Shown: positions 35,050 to 46,421 of the stretch, piece by piece | How the letters are laid out: every line of letters starts with the position of its first letter | How positions within the stretch are numbered: position 1 is the stretch's first letter | Assembly: GCF_003666685.1 (NCBI RefSeq) | Contig: NZ_RCIZ01000004.1 | Location: 1-64,000, forward strand | Reading direction: 5' to 3' | Length of the DNA stretch: 64,000 bases | Source: Mesorhizobium sp. YM1C-6-2 | GTDB lineage: Bacteria > Pseudomonadota > Alphaproteobacteria > Rhizobiales > Rhizobiaceae | Program-made: the position numbers and the translations under genes | The notes under the pieces: generated by a model | Database searches by the model: none | Told to the model about the DNA's origin: nothing | Seen by the model: the letters and a program-made list of their open reading frames with translations, nothing else

Positions 35050-35548
35050 GCAGACGGTCACCCTGTGGCGCGCCTTCGTGCCCCGCTGGGCGCATTTGCC
35101 TTTGTCGGGCGAGGGGGCCGCGCGCTTCGGCGGTCGCTGGAACCCGGTCGGGGCGTTGACTATCTACGCCGCGCGCGAACTCTCCACCGCATGGGCGGAA
35201 TACAACCAGGGTTTCGTGCAGCATCCGGCGCTGATCGCGCAACTGGAGCTCATCGGCGCACGTCTCGCCGATCTCACGGCATCGGAAACGTTGCGATCCT
35301 TGGGCATCGGCGAAGACATCCACCGCTGCGAATGGCGCGACATGGTGGACAAGGGTCTTGTCCCGGCGACGCACGAACTGCGCGCCCGCCTTCTGGCGGA
35401 AGATTTCCATGGCGTGATCTACCCGTCCTTCATGTCGCCGGGCGGAACCTGCGTTGCGCTCTGGCGCTGGAATGCCGAAGGCGCGCCGCGCCTCGAGGTC
35501 GTCGACCCCGACGGCCGTCTGCCGATATCCCCGGCCTCCTGGCTCTAG
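35042..35548 (+). CDS. RES-domain toxin (NAD+ phosphorylase type)
   Basis: 168 residues. The R-E-S pattern is visible: Arg in ARFGGRWNPVG, Tyr in LTIYAARE, Glu in LSTAWAEYNQ and Ser in VIYPSFMSPGG. RES toxins such as MbcT cleave or phosphorolyse NAD+ and are restrained by the adjacent Xre-type antitoxin. Start ATG 35042 lies inside the antitoxin gene. This is the second toxin-antitoxin pair in the window. Confidence 0.92.
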   Translation: MPEQTVTLWRAFVPRWAHLPLSGEGAARFGGRWNPVGALTIYAARELSTAWAEYNQGFVQHPALIAQLELIGARLADLTASETLRSLGIGEDIHRCEWRDMVDKGLVPATHELRARLLAEDFHGVIYPSFMSPGGTCVALWRWNAEGAPRLEVVDPDGRLPISPASWL

Positions 35549-35609
35549 GCTTCATTGACGTCGTCAGCCTATCGCCTAGCTTTCATGGCGTCATAACGAG
35601 GAGAGCAGC

Positions 35610-36041
35610 ATGGAAACCCAGGAACTGTATCGCGGCCGACTGATCGACCACATCCAGCTCATCGTTCGCGACATTGACGCCAGCCGGCGTTTCTACGAGG
35701 CGGTCTTCGCCGCGATCGGGATTCCCATTGCCGGTGAGGGCAAGGACTATTTCTGGGCCGACGAACTTTTCATCTCCACCGCCGACAGCGAGGCCGCGGC
35801 CGGAAAACTGACGGGGCGCCACCACATCGCCTTCCAGACGAAGGACCGCGCCATGGTCGATGCCTTCTACGAGGCCGGCCTCGCAGCCGGCGGCGTCGAC
35901 AACGGCAAGCCGGGCGAACGCGAGCGCTATCATCCCGGCTACTACGCCGCCTTCCTGCTCGATCCCGATGGCAACAACATCGAAGCCGTCCATCACGGCG
36001 AGGCCACGCTCAGCGCGCCTTTCGTGAAGGTCACTTTCTGA
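35610..36041 (+). CDS. VOC family (glyoxalase/dioxygenase superfamily) protein
   Basis: 143 residues. IDHIQLIVRDIDASRRFYEAVFAAIGIP opens the fold, HHIAFQTKDRAMVDAFYEAGLAAGG the second half, and YYAAFLLDPDGNNIEAVHHG the last, giving the usual His and Glu metal positions. Such proteins include glyoxalases and resistance proteins; no specific substrate can be named. It has AGGAGAG upstream of the ATG. Confidence 0.9.
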   Translation: METQELYRGRLIDHIQLIVRDIDASRRFYEAVFAAIGIPIAGEGKDYFWADELFISTADSEAAAGKLTGRHHIAFQTKDRAMVDAFYEAGLAAGGVDNGKPGERERYHPGYYAAFLLDPDGNNIEAVHHGEATLSAPFVKVTF

Positions 36042-36047
36042 CCTGTC

Positions 36048-36548
36048 TCACGCCCGGCGTGCTATCTTCTGGTACTTCTTCACCAGCCGCTCTCGCTTCA
36101 GCGGCGAGAGCCGCTGGATCCAGAAGATGCCGTCGAGCTGGTCGATCTCATGCTGGTGGCAGACGGCCCGCAATCCCTCGGCCTCCTCGAAACGCTCCTT
36201 GCCGTCGAGATCCCGGTAGGCGACATGCACGGCCCGGCTGCGCTCGATCTCCTCGGTCACGCCGGGCATCGACACGCTGCCCTCAGCATGCCGGATCTTT
36301 TCGTCCGACGCCCATGTGATGACGGGATTGACGTAGGTGAGGGGCTTTTCCGCCTCGGTCAGTTGCAGCACCACCACCCGTTGCAGCACGCCGACATGCG
36401 GCCCGGTGATGCCGATCCCGGGCGCCGCCCGCATGGTGTCGAAGAGGTCGGCCGCGAGCCCGGCGAGTTCCGCGTCGAAGCGCTCGACCGGTTGGGCCAC
36501 GAGTTTCAGCCGCGCCTCGGGGAACCGCACGATGTCACGGACAGGCAT
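36048..36548 (-). CDS. Peptide deformylase-like protein lacking two metal ligands
   Basis: 166 residues aligned to peptide deformylase throughout. Motif 1 is GIGITGPHVG (44-53; normally GIGLAAPQ-G). Motif 2 is EGSVSMPG (89-96; normally EGCLS-PG), so the metal-ligand Cys is Ser91. Motif 3 is HEIDQLDG (133-140; normally HE-DHL), so one of the two metal His is Gln137. Only H133 and the catalytic-type E134 remain. A normal Fe/Zn site looks impossible, which suggests a divergent or non-catalytic role. The ATG is one base after the cobB stop, in an operon tldD-cobB-this gene. Confidence 0.85.
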   Translation of the reverse strand: MPVRDIVRFPEARLKLVAQPVERFDAELAGLAADLFDTMRAAPGIGITGPHVGVLQRVVVLQLTEAEKPLTYVNPVITWASDEKIRHAEGSVSMPGVTEEIERSRAVHVAYRDLDGKERFEEAEGLRAVCHQHEIDQLDGIFWIQRLSPLKRERLVKKYQKIARRA

Positions 36549-36549
36549 C

Positions 36550-37257
36550 TCACCGACCCCTTCCGGAAAGCAGCCTCTCCACGAAGTCGGGCACAACCCT
36601 GGTGGCCGGTCCGTGATCCGTCTCGTCGAAATGGGCGGCGCCGGCCGATGGCTCGAGGTTGAGTTCCACCGTCCGCGCACCCGTCACCTGCGCCTCGCGC
36701 ACGAAACCGGCGGCCGGATAGACATTGCCGCTGGTGCCGATCGAGACGAACAGGTCGCAAGCTGCCAGCGCCGCCTGGATTCGCTCCATCTGGTAGGGCA
36801 TCTCGCCGAACCACACGACGTCGGGCCGCATATGGCCAGTCTGTTCGCAGGCGGGGCAGCGTGATTCCAGCGACATCTCGTCCTCCCACGCCGAGCGCCC
36901 GCCGCAGGCGTTGCAGAGCGCCTGGTCGTGCTGCCCGTGCATGTGGATCAGCCTTTGCGAGCCGGCCCGCTCGTGCAGGCTGTCGACGTTCTGCGTCACC
37001 AGCAGGAAATCGCCCGGAAATGCGTGCTCCAGCCTCGCCAGCGCGACATGCGCCGCGTTGGGTTCCACGGTCCGTACGTTCTTGCGTCGCCAGTTGTAGA
37101 ATTGGTGTACCCGCGCGGGGTTCGCGGCGAATCCCTCCGGCGTCGCCACCTCGCGATAGTCGACCTTCGCCCAGATCCCGTCCGGATCGCGAAAGGTCGA
37201 GATGCCGCTTTCGGCCGAGATGCCTGCGCCGGTCAGGATGACGATCGACGACGTCAC
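36550..37257 (-). CDS. cobB: NAD-dependent protein deacylase (sirtuin)
   Basis: A 235-residue sirtuin with ILTGAGISAESGISTFRDPDGIW (NAD site), VTQNVDSLHERAGS and the catalytic His in LIHMHGQ, plus four zinc cysteines (CNAC and CPAC). FYNWRRKN supplies the Tyr-x-x-Arg pair that in class III sirtuins and E. coli CobB favours succinyl-lysine as well as acetyl-lysine. The start is GTG 37257. It sits seven bases downstream of tldD and one base upstream of the deformylase-like gene. Confidence 0.95.
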   Translation of the reverse strand: MTSSIVILTGAGISAESGISTFRDPDGIWAKVDYREVATPEGFAANPARVHQFYNWRRKNVRTVEPNAAHVALARLEHAFPGDFLLVTQNVDSLHERAGSQRLIHMHGQHDQALCNACGGRSAWEDEMSLESRCPACEQTGHMRPDVVWFGEMPYQMERIQAALAACDLFVSIGTSGNVYPAAGFVREAQVTGARTVELNLEPSAGAAHFDETDHGPATRVVPDFVERLLSGRGR

Positions 37258-37264
37258 GCGGGGT

Positions 37265-38680
37265 TCAGACCCGCGTGCCGCCGAGCGTCATGGCGTTCAT
37301 CCTGAGATGCGGCTGGCCGACTCCGACAGGCACGCCCTGGCCGGCCTTGCCGCACATGCCGATGCCGTTGTCGAGCTTCAGGTCGTTGCCCACCATGGTC
37401 ACGCGGTGCATGGCGTCCGGCCCGTTGCCGATCAGCATGGCGCCCTTGATCGGCTGGGTCACCTTGCCGTCCTCGATCATGTAGGCCTCGGTGCAGCCGA
37501 ACACGAATTTTCCTGAGGTGATGTCGACCTGGCCGCCGCCGAAGGAGACGGCATAGACGCCGTTCTTCACCGAGGCGATGATCTCCTCGGGCGTGTACTG
37601 GCCCTCGGTCATGTAGGTGTTGGTCATGCGCGGCATCGGCTGGTGCGCATAGCCCTCGCGTCGTCCGTTGCCGGTGGCTGCAACGCCCATCAGGCGCGCG
37701 TTCTGCCGGTCCTGCATGTAGCCGACCAGCTTGCCGTCCTCGATCAGCACGTTGCGGTTTGTCGGCGTGCCCTCGTCGTCGATGGTGAGCGAGCCGCGCC
37801 GCTCGGCGATCGTGCCGTCGTCGACCACCGTCACGCCCTTGGCGGCAACCTGCTGACCCAGGAGACCGGCGAAGGCGGACGTCTTCTTGCGGTTGAAGTC
37901 GCCCTCCAGCCCGTGCCCCACCGCCTCGTGCAGCATGACTCCAGGCCATCCCGAGGAAAGCACGATGTCGAACGTGCCGGCCGGCGCCGGCACGGCACGC
38001 AGGTTCACCAGCGCCTGGCGCAGCGCCTCGTCGGCCGCGTGCTTCCAGCTGTCCTCGGCGACGAACTCGCCGAATCCCTTGCGCCCGCCGGCGCCGTAGG
38101 AGCCGCTTTCCTGGCGGTCGCCGTCACCCACCACCACCGACACGTTGAGGCGCACCAGCGGGCGCACGTCGCGCACGATCTGCCCGTCGCTGCGCACGAT
38201 CTCGACATGCTGCCAGGACGCCGCCAGCGACGCCGTCACCTGGCGCACGCGCGGGTCGGCATTGCGCACATAGGCGTCGATCTCGGTCAAGAGCTTGGCC
38301 TTCTCCGCGAAGGAAGGCGCGCCGATCGGGTTTTCCTCCCCATAGAGATGGCGGTTGGTGCGGGGAGGGGCGTCCGCCAGCGTGCCGGAATAGCCTGATT
38401 TGACCGCAGAAACCGCGTCGGCGGCGCGCAGCAGCGCTGCTTCCGAAAGCTCGCTCGCATGCGCATAGCCCGCCGCCTCGCCGGCCACGGCGCGCAGACC
38501 GAATCCCTGGTCTGTGCTGTAGTTCGCCGTCTTCAGCCGTCCATTGTCGAAGACCAGCGCTTCGCTTTCGCTGGTTTCGAGGAACAGCTCGCCGTCGTCG
38601 GCGCCGGCGATCGTCTGCGACACGATCTCCTTGAGGCGCGCTTCCGAGCAGTCGAACAGGGAGGTGAGGGATTTGGTCAT
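37265..38680 (-). CDS. tldD: Metalloprotease TldD
   Basis: 471 residues. The zinc motif HEAVGH (251-256, HExxxH) is followed by GLEGDFNRKKTSAFAGLLGQ. The C-terminal half shows NARLMGVAATGNGRREGYAHQPMPRMTNTY and GGGQVDITSGKFVFGCTEAY, all typical of TldD. With TldE/PmbA it degrades unfolded small proteins or processes peptides such as microcin B17 and CcdA; pmbA is not in the window. It is the first gene of the operon with cobB and the deformylase-like gene. Confidence 0.95.
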   Translation of the reverse strand: MTKSLTSLFDCSEARLKEIVSQTIAGADDGELFLETSESEALVFDNGRLKTANYSTDQGFGLRAVAGEAAGYAHASELSEAALLRAADAVSAVKSGYSGTLADAPPRTNRHLYGEENPIGAPSFAEKAKLLTEIDAYVRNADPRVRQVTASLAASWQHVEIVRSDGQIVRDVRPLVRLNVSVVVGDGDRQESGSYGAGGRKGFGEFVAEDSWKHAADEALRQALVNLRAVPAPAGTFDIVLSSGWPGVMLHEAVGHGLEGDFNRKKTSAFAGLLGQQVAAKGVTVVDDGTIAERRGSLTIDDEGTPTNRNVLIEDGKLVGYMQDRQNARLMGVAATGNGRREGYAHQPMPRMTNTYMTEGQYTPEEIIASVKNGVYAVSFGGGQVDITSGKFVFGCTEAYMIEDGKVTQPIKGAMLIGNGPDAMHRVTMVGNDLKLDNGIGMCGKAGQGVPVGVGQPHLRMNAMTLGGTRV

Positions 38681-38760
38681 GGATCGGGGCCTTTGGATGG
38701 CAGGATGCGCTCTATCTAGGATTTTGCACCCGTCCAATCCAGTGTGTCTGCGAGGCGCCT

Positions 38761-38821
38761 TTCCTCGCCCCACGAAGTGGGGAGAGGTGGCGAGGTCCGG
38801 AGGACCGGGACGGAGAGGGGG
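38761..38821. repeat. Dispersed two-stem palindromic repeat, copy 3
   Basis: CTCGCCCC-ACGAAGT-GGGGAGAG, then GGTCCGGAGGACC as second stem, then GACGGAGAGGGG. Nearly identical in layout to the copy at 203-268. It sits between tldD and the Fae-like gene. Confidence 0.75.
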
Positions 38822-38877
38822 CAGCCTGAGGGCATGGGCAGACGGTTGGTGGGCGTGCCCCCCGCGCCTCCGCGCGA

Positions 38878-39417
38878 TCAGTAGTCGATCACGCCGTCGA
38901 GCGCGTAGTGCTTCACCGTCTTGCGGTTGGCGATCAGCTCGTCGACCGTCGGCTCGCCCTTCATGGCGCGCGAGATCGCCAGCTTCGTCGCTTCGTAGTT
39001 GGTGCGGTAGAGATCCTTCTTGTCGAGGTTCTCGTCCTCGGCGCAGCGCGGGTCGAGCCACACCGTGATGATCATGCAGAGATCGTCCGCCTGGTCGCGC
39101 GGCAGGATGTTTTCCGACAGGCAATCGACGATCGCGTCGCCCATCGCCGCCTGCACGACCCCGCCCAGGAGCTCCGCATAGGCCATGTTCTTGATGGTGA
39201 CCTTGGTCGTCATCATGGTCGCCGGCTTGACCGCCTGGTTGAGGTCGCGCACCACGAACATGCGGGTGTGGCCCTTCACCTGGCCCATCATCGATGCGAA
39301 CGCCTGCCCGACCGGGCCCCTGATCGACCCGATGACGACTTCCGGCATGGCGTCGGTCGCCTGGCCTTCAGCCGCCAGAACGGTTGCCTCGCCGGTGCGC
39401 AGCCAAATCTCGCTCAT
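38878..39417 (-). CDS. Formaldehyde-activating enzyme (Fae) family protein, non-canonical
   Basis: 179 residues. The family is clear: MPEVVIGSIRGPVGQAFASMM, PATMMTTKVTIKN, DQADDLCMIITVWLDP and the closing NYEATKLAISRAMKGEPTVDELIANRKTVKHYAL. In canonical Fae a catalytic histidine lies six residues before the IG of the first block; by my alignment the residue here is Met24. It may therefore belong to a Fae paralogue group that does not condense formaldehyde with tetrahydromethanopterin. No other H4MPT-pathway gene is present in the window. AGGAGA precedes the ATG at 39417. Confidence 0.85.
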   Translation of the reverse strand: MSEIWLRTGEATVLAAEGQATDAMPEVVIGSIRGPVGQAFASMMGQVKGHTRMFVVRDLNQAVKPATMMTTKVTIKNMAYAELLGGVVQAAMGDAIVDCLSENILPRDQADDLCMIITVWLDPRCAEDENLDKKDLYRTNYEATKLAISRAMKGEPTVDELIANRKTVKHYALDGVIDY

Positions 39418-39614
39418 AAATCTTCTCCTGCTTGCGGATCTCTTCTGGTGCCGACCCGACCCTAGCGGCGCAGGGCCAGCGTTGCCAGTGGTCCAAAGGT
39501 CGCTTGGCGCCTGGTCAGGCGATGCGTCGAAAATTACTGATTGAAGCGCAGGAACTGCCGCAACGGTTTATCGAGATTCGGGTCAGACCAGTCCCACCCG
39601 AAGGTCGAAAGACC

Positions 39615-40145
39615 TCAGGGCAATGCGTCGAAAGCCTCGCCGAAGCCGGCAAGGTCGACCGGTATGCCGATGCCTTCCTCAGGCGTGGCGAAGACGATGA
39701 AGGTGGCTTCCTTGCCGTTCCGCAGCGTGTCCAGCAACTGCTGCTCGAGGATCACCTCGGCATAACAGCCATCGGAGAAACACTGCTTGAAATAGGCGCG
39801 GCCGTTATCCTTTTTGTCGATGTAGAGGCCGAGGCCGGTCGGCAGCAGCACGCCGAGCGGCGCCAGCACGCGCATGATCTCCGCCTTGCGGTCTGCGGTC
39901 TTCAGGATGACGACGGACAGGCCGAGGTCGGAGCGGTCCTCCGCCACCACGTTCTGCATCATGATGCACTGTTCGGAGCTCGCGCCGGCCGGCGTGTCGC
40001 AGATGATCGACCAGGAGCCGTGCGTGGAGCGCACGGAGCCGTTCTGCTGCGCCTGGCCGGGCAGGACCTGGGTTGGCAGGATGAGGCCTGCCAGGGCGAA
40101 AGCGCAGGCGACCTTTGCGAAGGTTCTTCCAAGCCCCGATATCAT
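39615..40145 (-). CDS. Invasion-associated locus B (IalB)-like secreted protein
   Basis: 176 residues from ATG 40145 (GGAG seven bases upstream). A signal peptide (ACAFALAGLILPTQVLPGQA) precedes a mature domain with HGSWSIICDTPAGASSEQCIMMQNV, a second cysteine pair FKQCFSDGCYAEV and an ATFIVFATPEEGIGIPVDLAGFGEAFDAL end. This is the IalB pattern common in Rhizobiales; most members are periplasmic with no known activity. It is divergent from the cox cluster. Confidence 0.88.
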   Translation of the reverse strand: MISGLGRTFAKVACAFALAGLILPTQVLPGQAQQNGSVRSTHGSWSIICDTPAGASSEQCIMMQNVVAEDRSDLGLSVVILKTADRKAEIMRVLAPLGVLLPTGLGLYIDKKDNGRAYFKQCFSDGCYAEVILEQQLLDTLRNGKEATFIVFATPEEGIGIPVDLAGFGEAFDALP

Positions 40146-40542
40146 TATTGCTCCATCGCGAATCACGGCATGACATACCATGACGCCTGGGATTATAGGG
40201 TAATGCCGTATCCCGACCAGCGGACGGCGGCGGTTTGCCGGTTTTTCACGTGGAAATTTGCCCGAATTGCGGCCTTCGCCCGCTCAAGCCGCGCAAGGCC
40301 GCGCCTTGCCCTGCCGGGCGTCCCGGCCGGTCCCGGCGTGCTGCGGGCCGAGCCGCCGCGCCGTCGCGCAAAAATGCCGCATGGTTTGCTCCGCTCCTTC
40401 CTTGCGGTAGGAAAGAGAGTATGGTTTGAACCGGCCAAGGCAACCAGCGGGATTCCCGCTAGGGGGCCAGGAGAGTAATCTAGGCGGATCCGGTGCGGGT
40501 CCCTGCGGTTTGCCTGCACGCGAGTGGGAGACGGACAGGTCT
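40146..40542. other. Divergent intergenic region between the IalB-like gene and the cox cluster
   Basis: 397 bases without a supported gene. It contains a near-palindrome TTTCACGTGGAAA at about 40245-40257 with a CACGTG core, a short CTTCCTTGCGGTAGGAAAG hairpin near 40399-40417, and GC-rich leader sequence before coxB. It should hold the promoter of the oxidase operon, but I cannot pick a convincing -35/-10 pair. Confidence 0.5.
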
Positions 40543-43106
<2,564 letters not shown>

Positions 43107-43119
43107 GGCCAGCTTAATC

Positions 43120-43144
43120 GATGCCGCCGCCCGCCGGCGGCATC
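43120..43144 (+). terminator. Hairpin after ctaD, partial terminator or mRNA-stabilising element
   Basis: GATGCCGCCG-CCCGC-CGGCGGCATC, a perfect 10-bp stem 13 bases after the ctaD stop. No T-run follows. It may lower read-through into ctaB or protect the 3' end of the ctaCD message. Confidence 0.5.
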
Positions 43145-43281
43145 CGGCCAAACGGAAGTTTGTACGCATGGCCTAGGGCGGTTCCGGGAACAGGTTTCAC
43201 CCCGGGCTGCGGCAGAAGAAGCAATCCCGGGACGGCCCGGTTCGTTCGGGATTGCGGCAGAAAGAGTGACTACGAAGTAGC

Positions 43282-44220
43282 ATGACCTTTTTGGACAAGA
43301 CCGTTCTCGACGAAGCCGTCCTCTCCGAGGCGACGGCCGGCGACTACCTGGAGCTCCTGAAGCCCCGGGTGATGTCGCTCGTCGTGTTCACGGCCTTCGT
43401 CGGAATGGTCGCCGCACCGGTCACGCTCAATCCCTTCGTCGCCATCGTCGCCATCCTATCCATCGCGATCGGCGCCGGCGCGTCGGGCGCGCTCAACATG
43501 TGGTACGATGCCGACATCGACGCCGTCATGAGCCGCACCGCGTCGCGCCCGGTTCCGGCCGGCCGCATCCTGCCGCAGCAGGCGCTCGCCTTCGGCCTCG
43601 TTCTGTCGGCGCTCTCGGTGATGACGCTCGGCGTCTTCGTCAACTGGGTGGCGGGCGCCGGGCTCGCCTTCACCATCTTCTTCTATGCGGTCGTCTACAC
43701 GATGTGGTTGAAGCGCTGGACGCCGCAGAACATCGTCATCGGCGGCGCCGCCGGCTCCTTCCCGCCGATGATCGGCTGGGCCGCCGCCACCGGCTCGATC
43801 AGCCTGGAAAGCGTTATCCTCTTCCTCATCATCTTCCTGTGGACGCCGCCGCATTTCTGGGCGCTGGCGCTCTTCAAGTCCGGCGACTACGCGCGCGCCG
43901 GCGTGCCGATGATGCCCAACGTCGCCGGCGAGGCCTCGACCAAGCGCCAGATCTTCGCCTATTCGGTCGTGCTCGCCGTCGTCGGCGTGCTGCCCTGGGT
44001 GCTCGACTATGCCGGCGCGGCCTACGGCGTCGCCGCCGCCGCGCTCGGCCTTGGCTTCGTCTGGTATGCCTGGGCCGTGCTGATGATGCCGGCGGACGAT
44101 CGCGCCATGCGCCCGGCCAAGGCGTTGTTCGGCTATTCGCTGCTCTATCTCTTCGCGATCTTCGCGATCTACCTGGCCGACAGCGTGGTCGAGCGGATCG
44201 TCACGGGAGCGGCTGCGTGA
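43282..44220 (+). CDS. ctaB: Protoheme IX farnesyltransferase
   Basis: 312 residues; makes heme O from heme B for the oxidase. UbiA-superfamily motifs are present: [23 protein letters not shown] (first Asp-rich) and the second region [23 protein letters not shown]. About nine transmembrane segments, including [14 protein letters not shown]. The stop overlaps the start of the small gene that follows. Confidence 0.96.
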   Translation: MTFLDKTVLDEAVLSEATAGDYLELLKPRVMSLVVFTAFVGMVAAPVTLNPFVAIVAILSIAIGAGASGALNMWYDADIDAVMSRTASRPVPAGRILPQQALAFGLVLSALSVMTLGVFVNWVAGAGLAFTIFFYAVVYTMWLKRWTPQNIVIGGAAGSFPPMIGWAAATGSISLESVILFLIIFLWTPPHFWALALFKSGDYARAGVPMMPNVAGEASTKRQIFAYSVVLAVVGVLPWVLDYAGAAYGVAAAALGLGFVWYAWAVLMMPADDRAMRPAKALFGYSLLYLFAIFAIYLADSVVERIVTGAAA

Positions 44221-44381
44221 GCGTCATGGATATCGAGACAGTCAAGCCGACCGAAGCGCAGAAGAAGGCACGCCGCAGCCGCAACATCGCGATCGCGCTG
44301 GCGCTCGGCGCCTTTGTGGTGCTGGTCTACGTGGTGTCGATCGTCAAGCTCGGCTCCGCCGTGCTCGTCCGGCCGTTGTGA
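44217..44381 (+). CDS. Small single-span membrane protein of the oxidase cluster (CoxF-like)
   Basis: 54 residues from GTG 44217 (overlapping the ctaB stop) or 51 from ATG 44226. A charged N-terminus with KKARRSRN is followed by one membrane helix ([23 protein letters not shown]). Its place between ctaB and ctaG is that of the short CoxF-type proteins of rhizobial cox operons; sequence support beyond size and topology is limited. Confidence 0.75.
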   Translation: MSVMDIETVKPTEAQKKARRSRNIAIALALGAFVVLVYVVSIVKLGSAVLVRPL

Positions 44382-44390
44382 GGCGAGGCG

Positions 44391-45014
44391 ATGTCCGCGG
44401 CTGAGACCAATCGCAAGAAGGAACGGTCGAACCGGCTCGTCGCCGGCGTCTGTCTTGCCTTCTTCGTTGGCATGGTCGGCATGGCCTATGCCGCCGTCCC
44501 CCTCTACTCCATGTTCTGCCAGATCACCGGCTATGGCGGCACGACGCAGCGCGTCGAGCAGTATTCGGACCGCGTGCTCGACCGCAAGATCACCGTGCGC
44601 TTCGACGCCAACGTGTCTGCCGGCCTGCCGTGGAACTTCCAGCCTGTCCAGCGCGAAATAACGATGAAGATCGGCGAGACGGCGCAGGCGCACTACACGG
44701 CGACCAACGTCTTCCAGGTGCCGACCGCCGGTCGCGCCACCTTCAACGTCACGCCGGGAACGGCAGGCTCCTACTTCAACAAGGTCGAGTGCTTCTGCTT
44801 CACCGATACGACCTTGAAGCCCGGCGAGACGATCGATATGCCTGTCGTCTTCTATGTCGACCCCGACATAGTGGACCTGCCGGAACTGAAGGACATCACC
44901 ACCATCACGCTTTCCTACACCTTCTTCCCGATCGAGACGGAGAAGCCCGTGGCCGCAGCGCCGGGGGAAGGGAAGACGGACACCACCAACACCGACGAAA
45001 ATCTCGGGGGATGA
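44391..45014 (+). CDS. ctaG: Cytochrome c oxidase assembly protein CtaG (Cox11)
   Basis: 207 residues. One N-terminal membrane anchor (about 18-40, [23 protein letters not shown]), then the periplasmic copper-delivery domain with [18 protein letters not shown], whose CFCF cysteines bind Cu(I) for CuB insertion, and MPVVFYVDP. It has an acidic C-terminus. It is nine bases after the small gene and two bases before subunit III. Confidence 0.96.
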   Translation: MSAAETNRKKERSNRLVAGVCLAFFVGMVGMAYAAVPLYSMFCQITGYGGTTQRVEQYSDRVLDRKITVRFDANVSAGLPWNFQPVQREITMKIGETAQAHYTATNVFQVPTAGRATFNVTPGTAGSYFNKVECFCFTDTTLKPGETIDMPVVFYVDPDIVDLPELKDITTITLSYTFFPIETEKPVAAAPGEGKTDTTNTDENLGG

Positions 45015-45015
45015 C

Positions 45016-45903
45016 ATGGCGGACGCACACGCTCACGCAAAACCGCAGCACGACTACCACATCATCGATCCGAGCCCATGGCCCTTCATCGGCTCCGTCG
45101 GCGCGCTGGTCATGGCGTTCGGTGGCGTCGGCTGGATGCAGTATCTCAAGGGCAACGAGTTCCACGTCTTCGGGCTGAACTTCGCCACCCCCTGGGTCTT
45201 CTTCATCGGCCTGGCGATCGTCCTCTACACCATGTTCTCCTGGTGGTCGGACACGATCAAGGAAGGCCACGAAGGCCACCACACCAAGGTCGTGTCGCTG
45301 CACCTGCGCTACGGCATGATCATGTTCATCGCCTCCGAGGTGATGTTCTTCGTCGCTTGGTTCTGGGCCTTCTTCGACGCCAGCCTTTTCCCGGGCGAGG
45401 TCGCCCAGGTCGCCCGCACCGAGTACACCGGCGGCGTCTGGCCTCCGAAGGGCATCGAGGTGCTCGATCCCTTCCACCTGCCGCTCTACAACACCATCAT
45501 CCTGCTGCTCTCGGGCACTACGGTCACCTGGGCGCACCATGCGCTGCTCCACGGCGACCGCAGGGGCCTGGTCAACGGCCTGGCGATCACCGTCGGCCTT
45601 GGCGTCCTGTTCTCGTTCGTGCAGGCCTATGAGTACATCCACGCGCCGTTCAACTTCCACGATTCCATCTACGGCGCGACCTTCTTCATGGCGACCGGCT
45701 TCCACGGCTTCCACGTGTTCATCGGCACGATCTTCCTGATCGTCTGCCTGCTGCGCGCGATCGGCGGCGACTTCACCCCGAAGGCGCATTTCGGCTTCGA
45801 GGCGGCCGCCTGGTACTGGCACTTCGTCGACGTGGTCTGGCTCTTCCTCTTCGCTTCGATCTACGTCTGGGCCTCGATGGGCGCCACCATCGCGACGCAC
45901 TAG
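45016..45903 (+). CDS. ctaE: Cytochrome c oxidase subunit III
   Basis: 295 residues, seven transmembrane helices. [17 protein letters not shown] opens, [35 protein letters not shown] carries the conserved Glu of the lipid/proton region, and [21 protein letters not shown] and [16 protein letters not shown] close the protein. Last structural subunit gene; a strong terminator follows at 45957. Confidence 0.97.
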   Translation: MADAHAHAKPQHDYHIIDPSPWPFIGSVGALVMAFGGVGWMQYLKGNEFHVFGLNFATPWVFFIGLAIVLYTMFSWWSDTIKEGHEGHHTKVVSLHLRYGMIMFIASEVMFFVAWFWAFFDASLFPGEVAQVARTEYTGGVWPPKGIEVLDPFHLPLYNTIILLLSGTTVTWAHHALLHGDRRGLVNGLAITVGLGVLFSFVQAYEYIHAPFNFHDSIYGATFFMATGFHGFHVFIGTIFLIVCLLRAIGGDFTPKAHFGFEAAAWYWHFVDVVWLFLFASIYVWASMGATIATH

Positions 45904-45956
45904 GACGCCTGCCTCCGGAAGTCGCGGACTTTTGGGCAGGGCATGTGCAAGGAACA

Positions 45957-45986
45957 GTCGGCCGCGGCAACGTGGCCGACTTTTTT
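45957..45986 (+). terminator. Rho-independent terminator after the cox operon
   Basis: GTCGGCC-(gcggcaacgt)-GGCCGAC followed directly by TTTTTT, 54 bases after the ctaE stop. It separates the ctaE transcript from the DUF983/SURF1 pair. Confidence 0.92.
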
Positions 45987-46007
45987 CTGGCCTGATCGAA
46001 CGGCATA

Positions 46008-46421
46008 ATGCCGGCGGGACAGGACTTGAATGACGTGACCGCGGTGAACGACAACAAGGGATACCCGCCGATCGAGCCGATAGCGGCCGGCCTGAAGGGC
46101 CGCTGCCCGCGCTGCGGCAAGGGCAGGCTGTTCTCCGGCCTCCTGAGCATCGCCCCGGACTGCGACGAGTGCGGGCTCGATTATTCCTTCGCCGATGCCG
46201 GTGACGGGCCGGCCGTGTTCGTCATCCTGATCATCGGCTTCATCGTGGTCGGACTGGCGCTCTGGACCGAGGTCAGCTTCAATCCGCCGCTCTGGCTGCA
46301 TTTCATGCTGTGGATTCCGCTGACGCTGGTGCTCAGCCTCGGCGGCCTGCGCCTCATCAAGGGCGTGCTCGTCACGCTGCAATATGCCAACAAGGCTGCC
46401 GAGGGCCGGCTCGACAGATGA
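46008..46421 (+). CDS. DUF983 membrane protein with zinc-ribbon cysteines
   Basis: 137 residues. GLKGRCPRCGKGRLFSGLLSIAPDCDECGLDYSFADAGDGPAVFV is the DUF983 signature with two CxxC pairs, followed by two membrane helices. It lies in cox clusters of many alphaproteobacteria, so a role in oxidase assembly is plausible but unproven. ATG 46008 gives nine residues before a GTG (46035) that has a better ribosome site (GGACAGGA); either start is possible. It overlaps SURF1 by four bases. Confidence 0.9.
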   Translation: MPAGQDLNDVTAVNDNKGYPPIEPIAAGLKGRCPRCGKGRLFSGLLSIAPDCDECGLDYSFADAGDGPAVFVILIIGFIVVGLALWTEVSFNPPLWLHFMLWIPLTLVLSLGGLRLIKGVLVTLQYANKAAEGRLDR

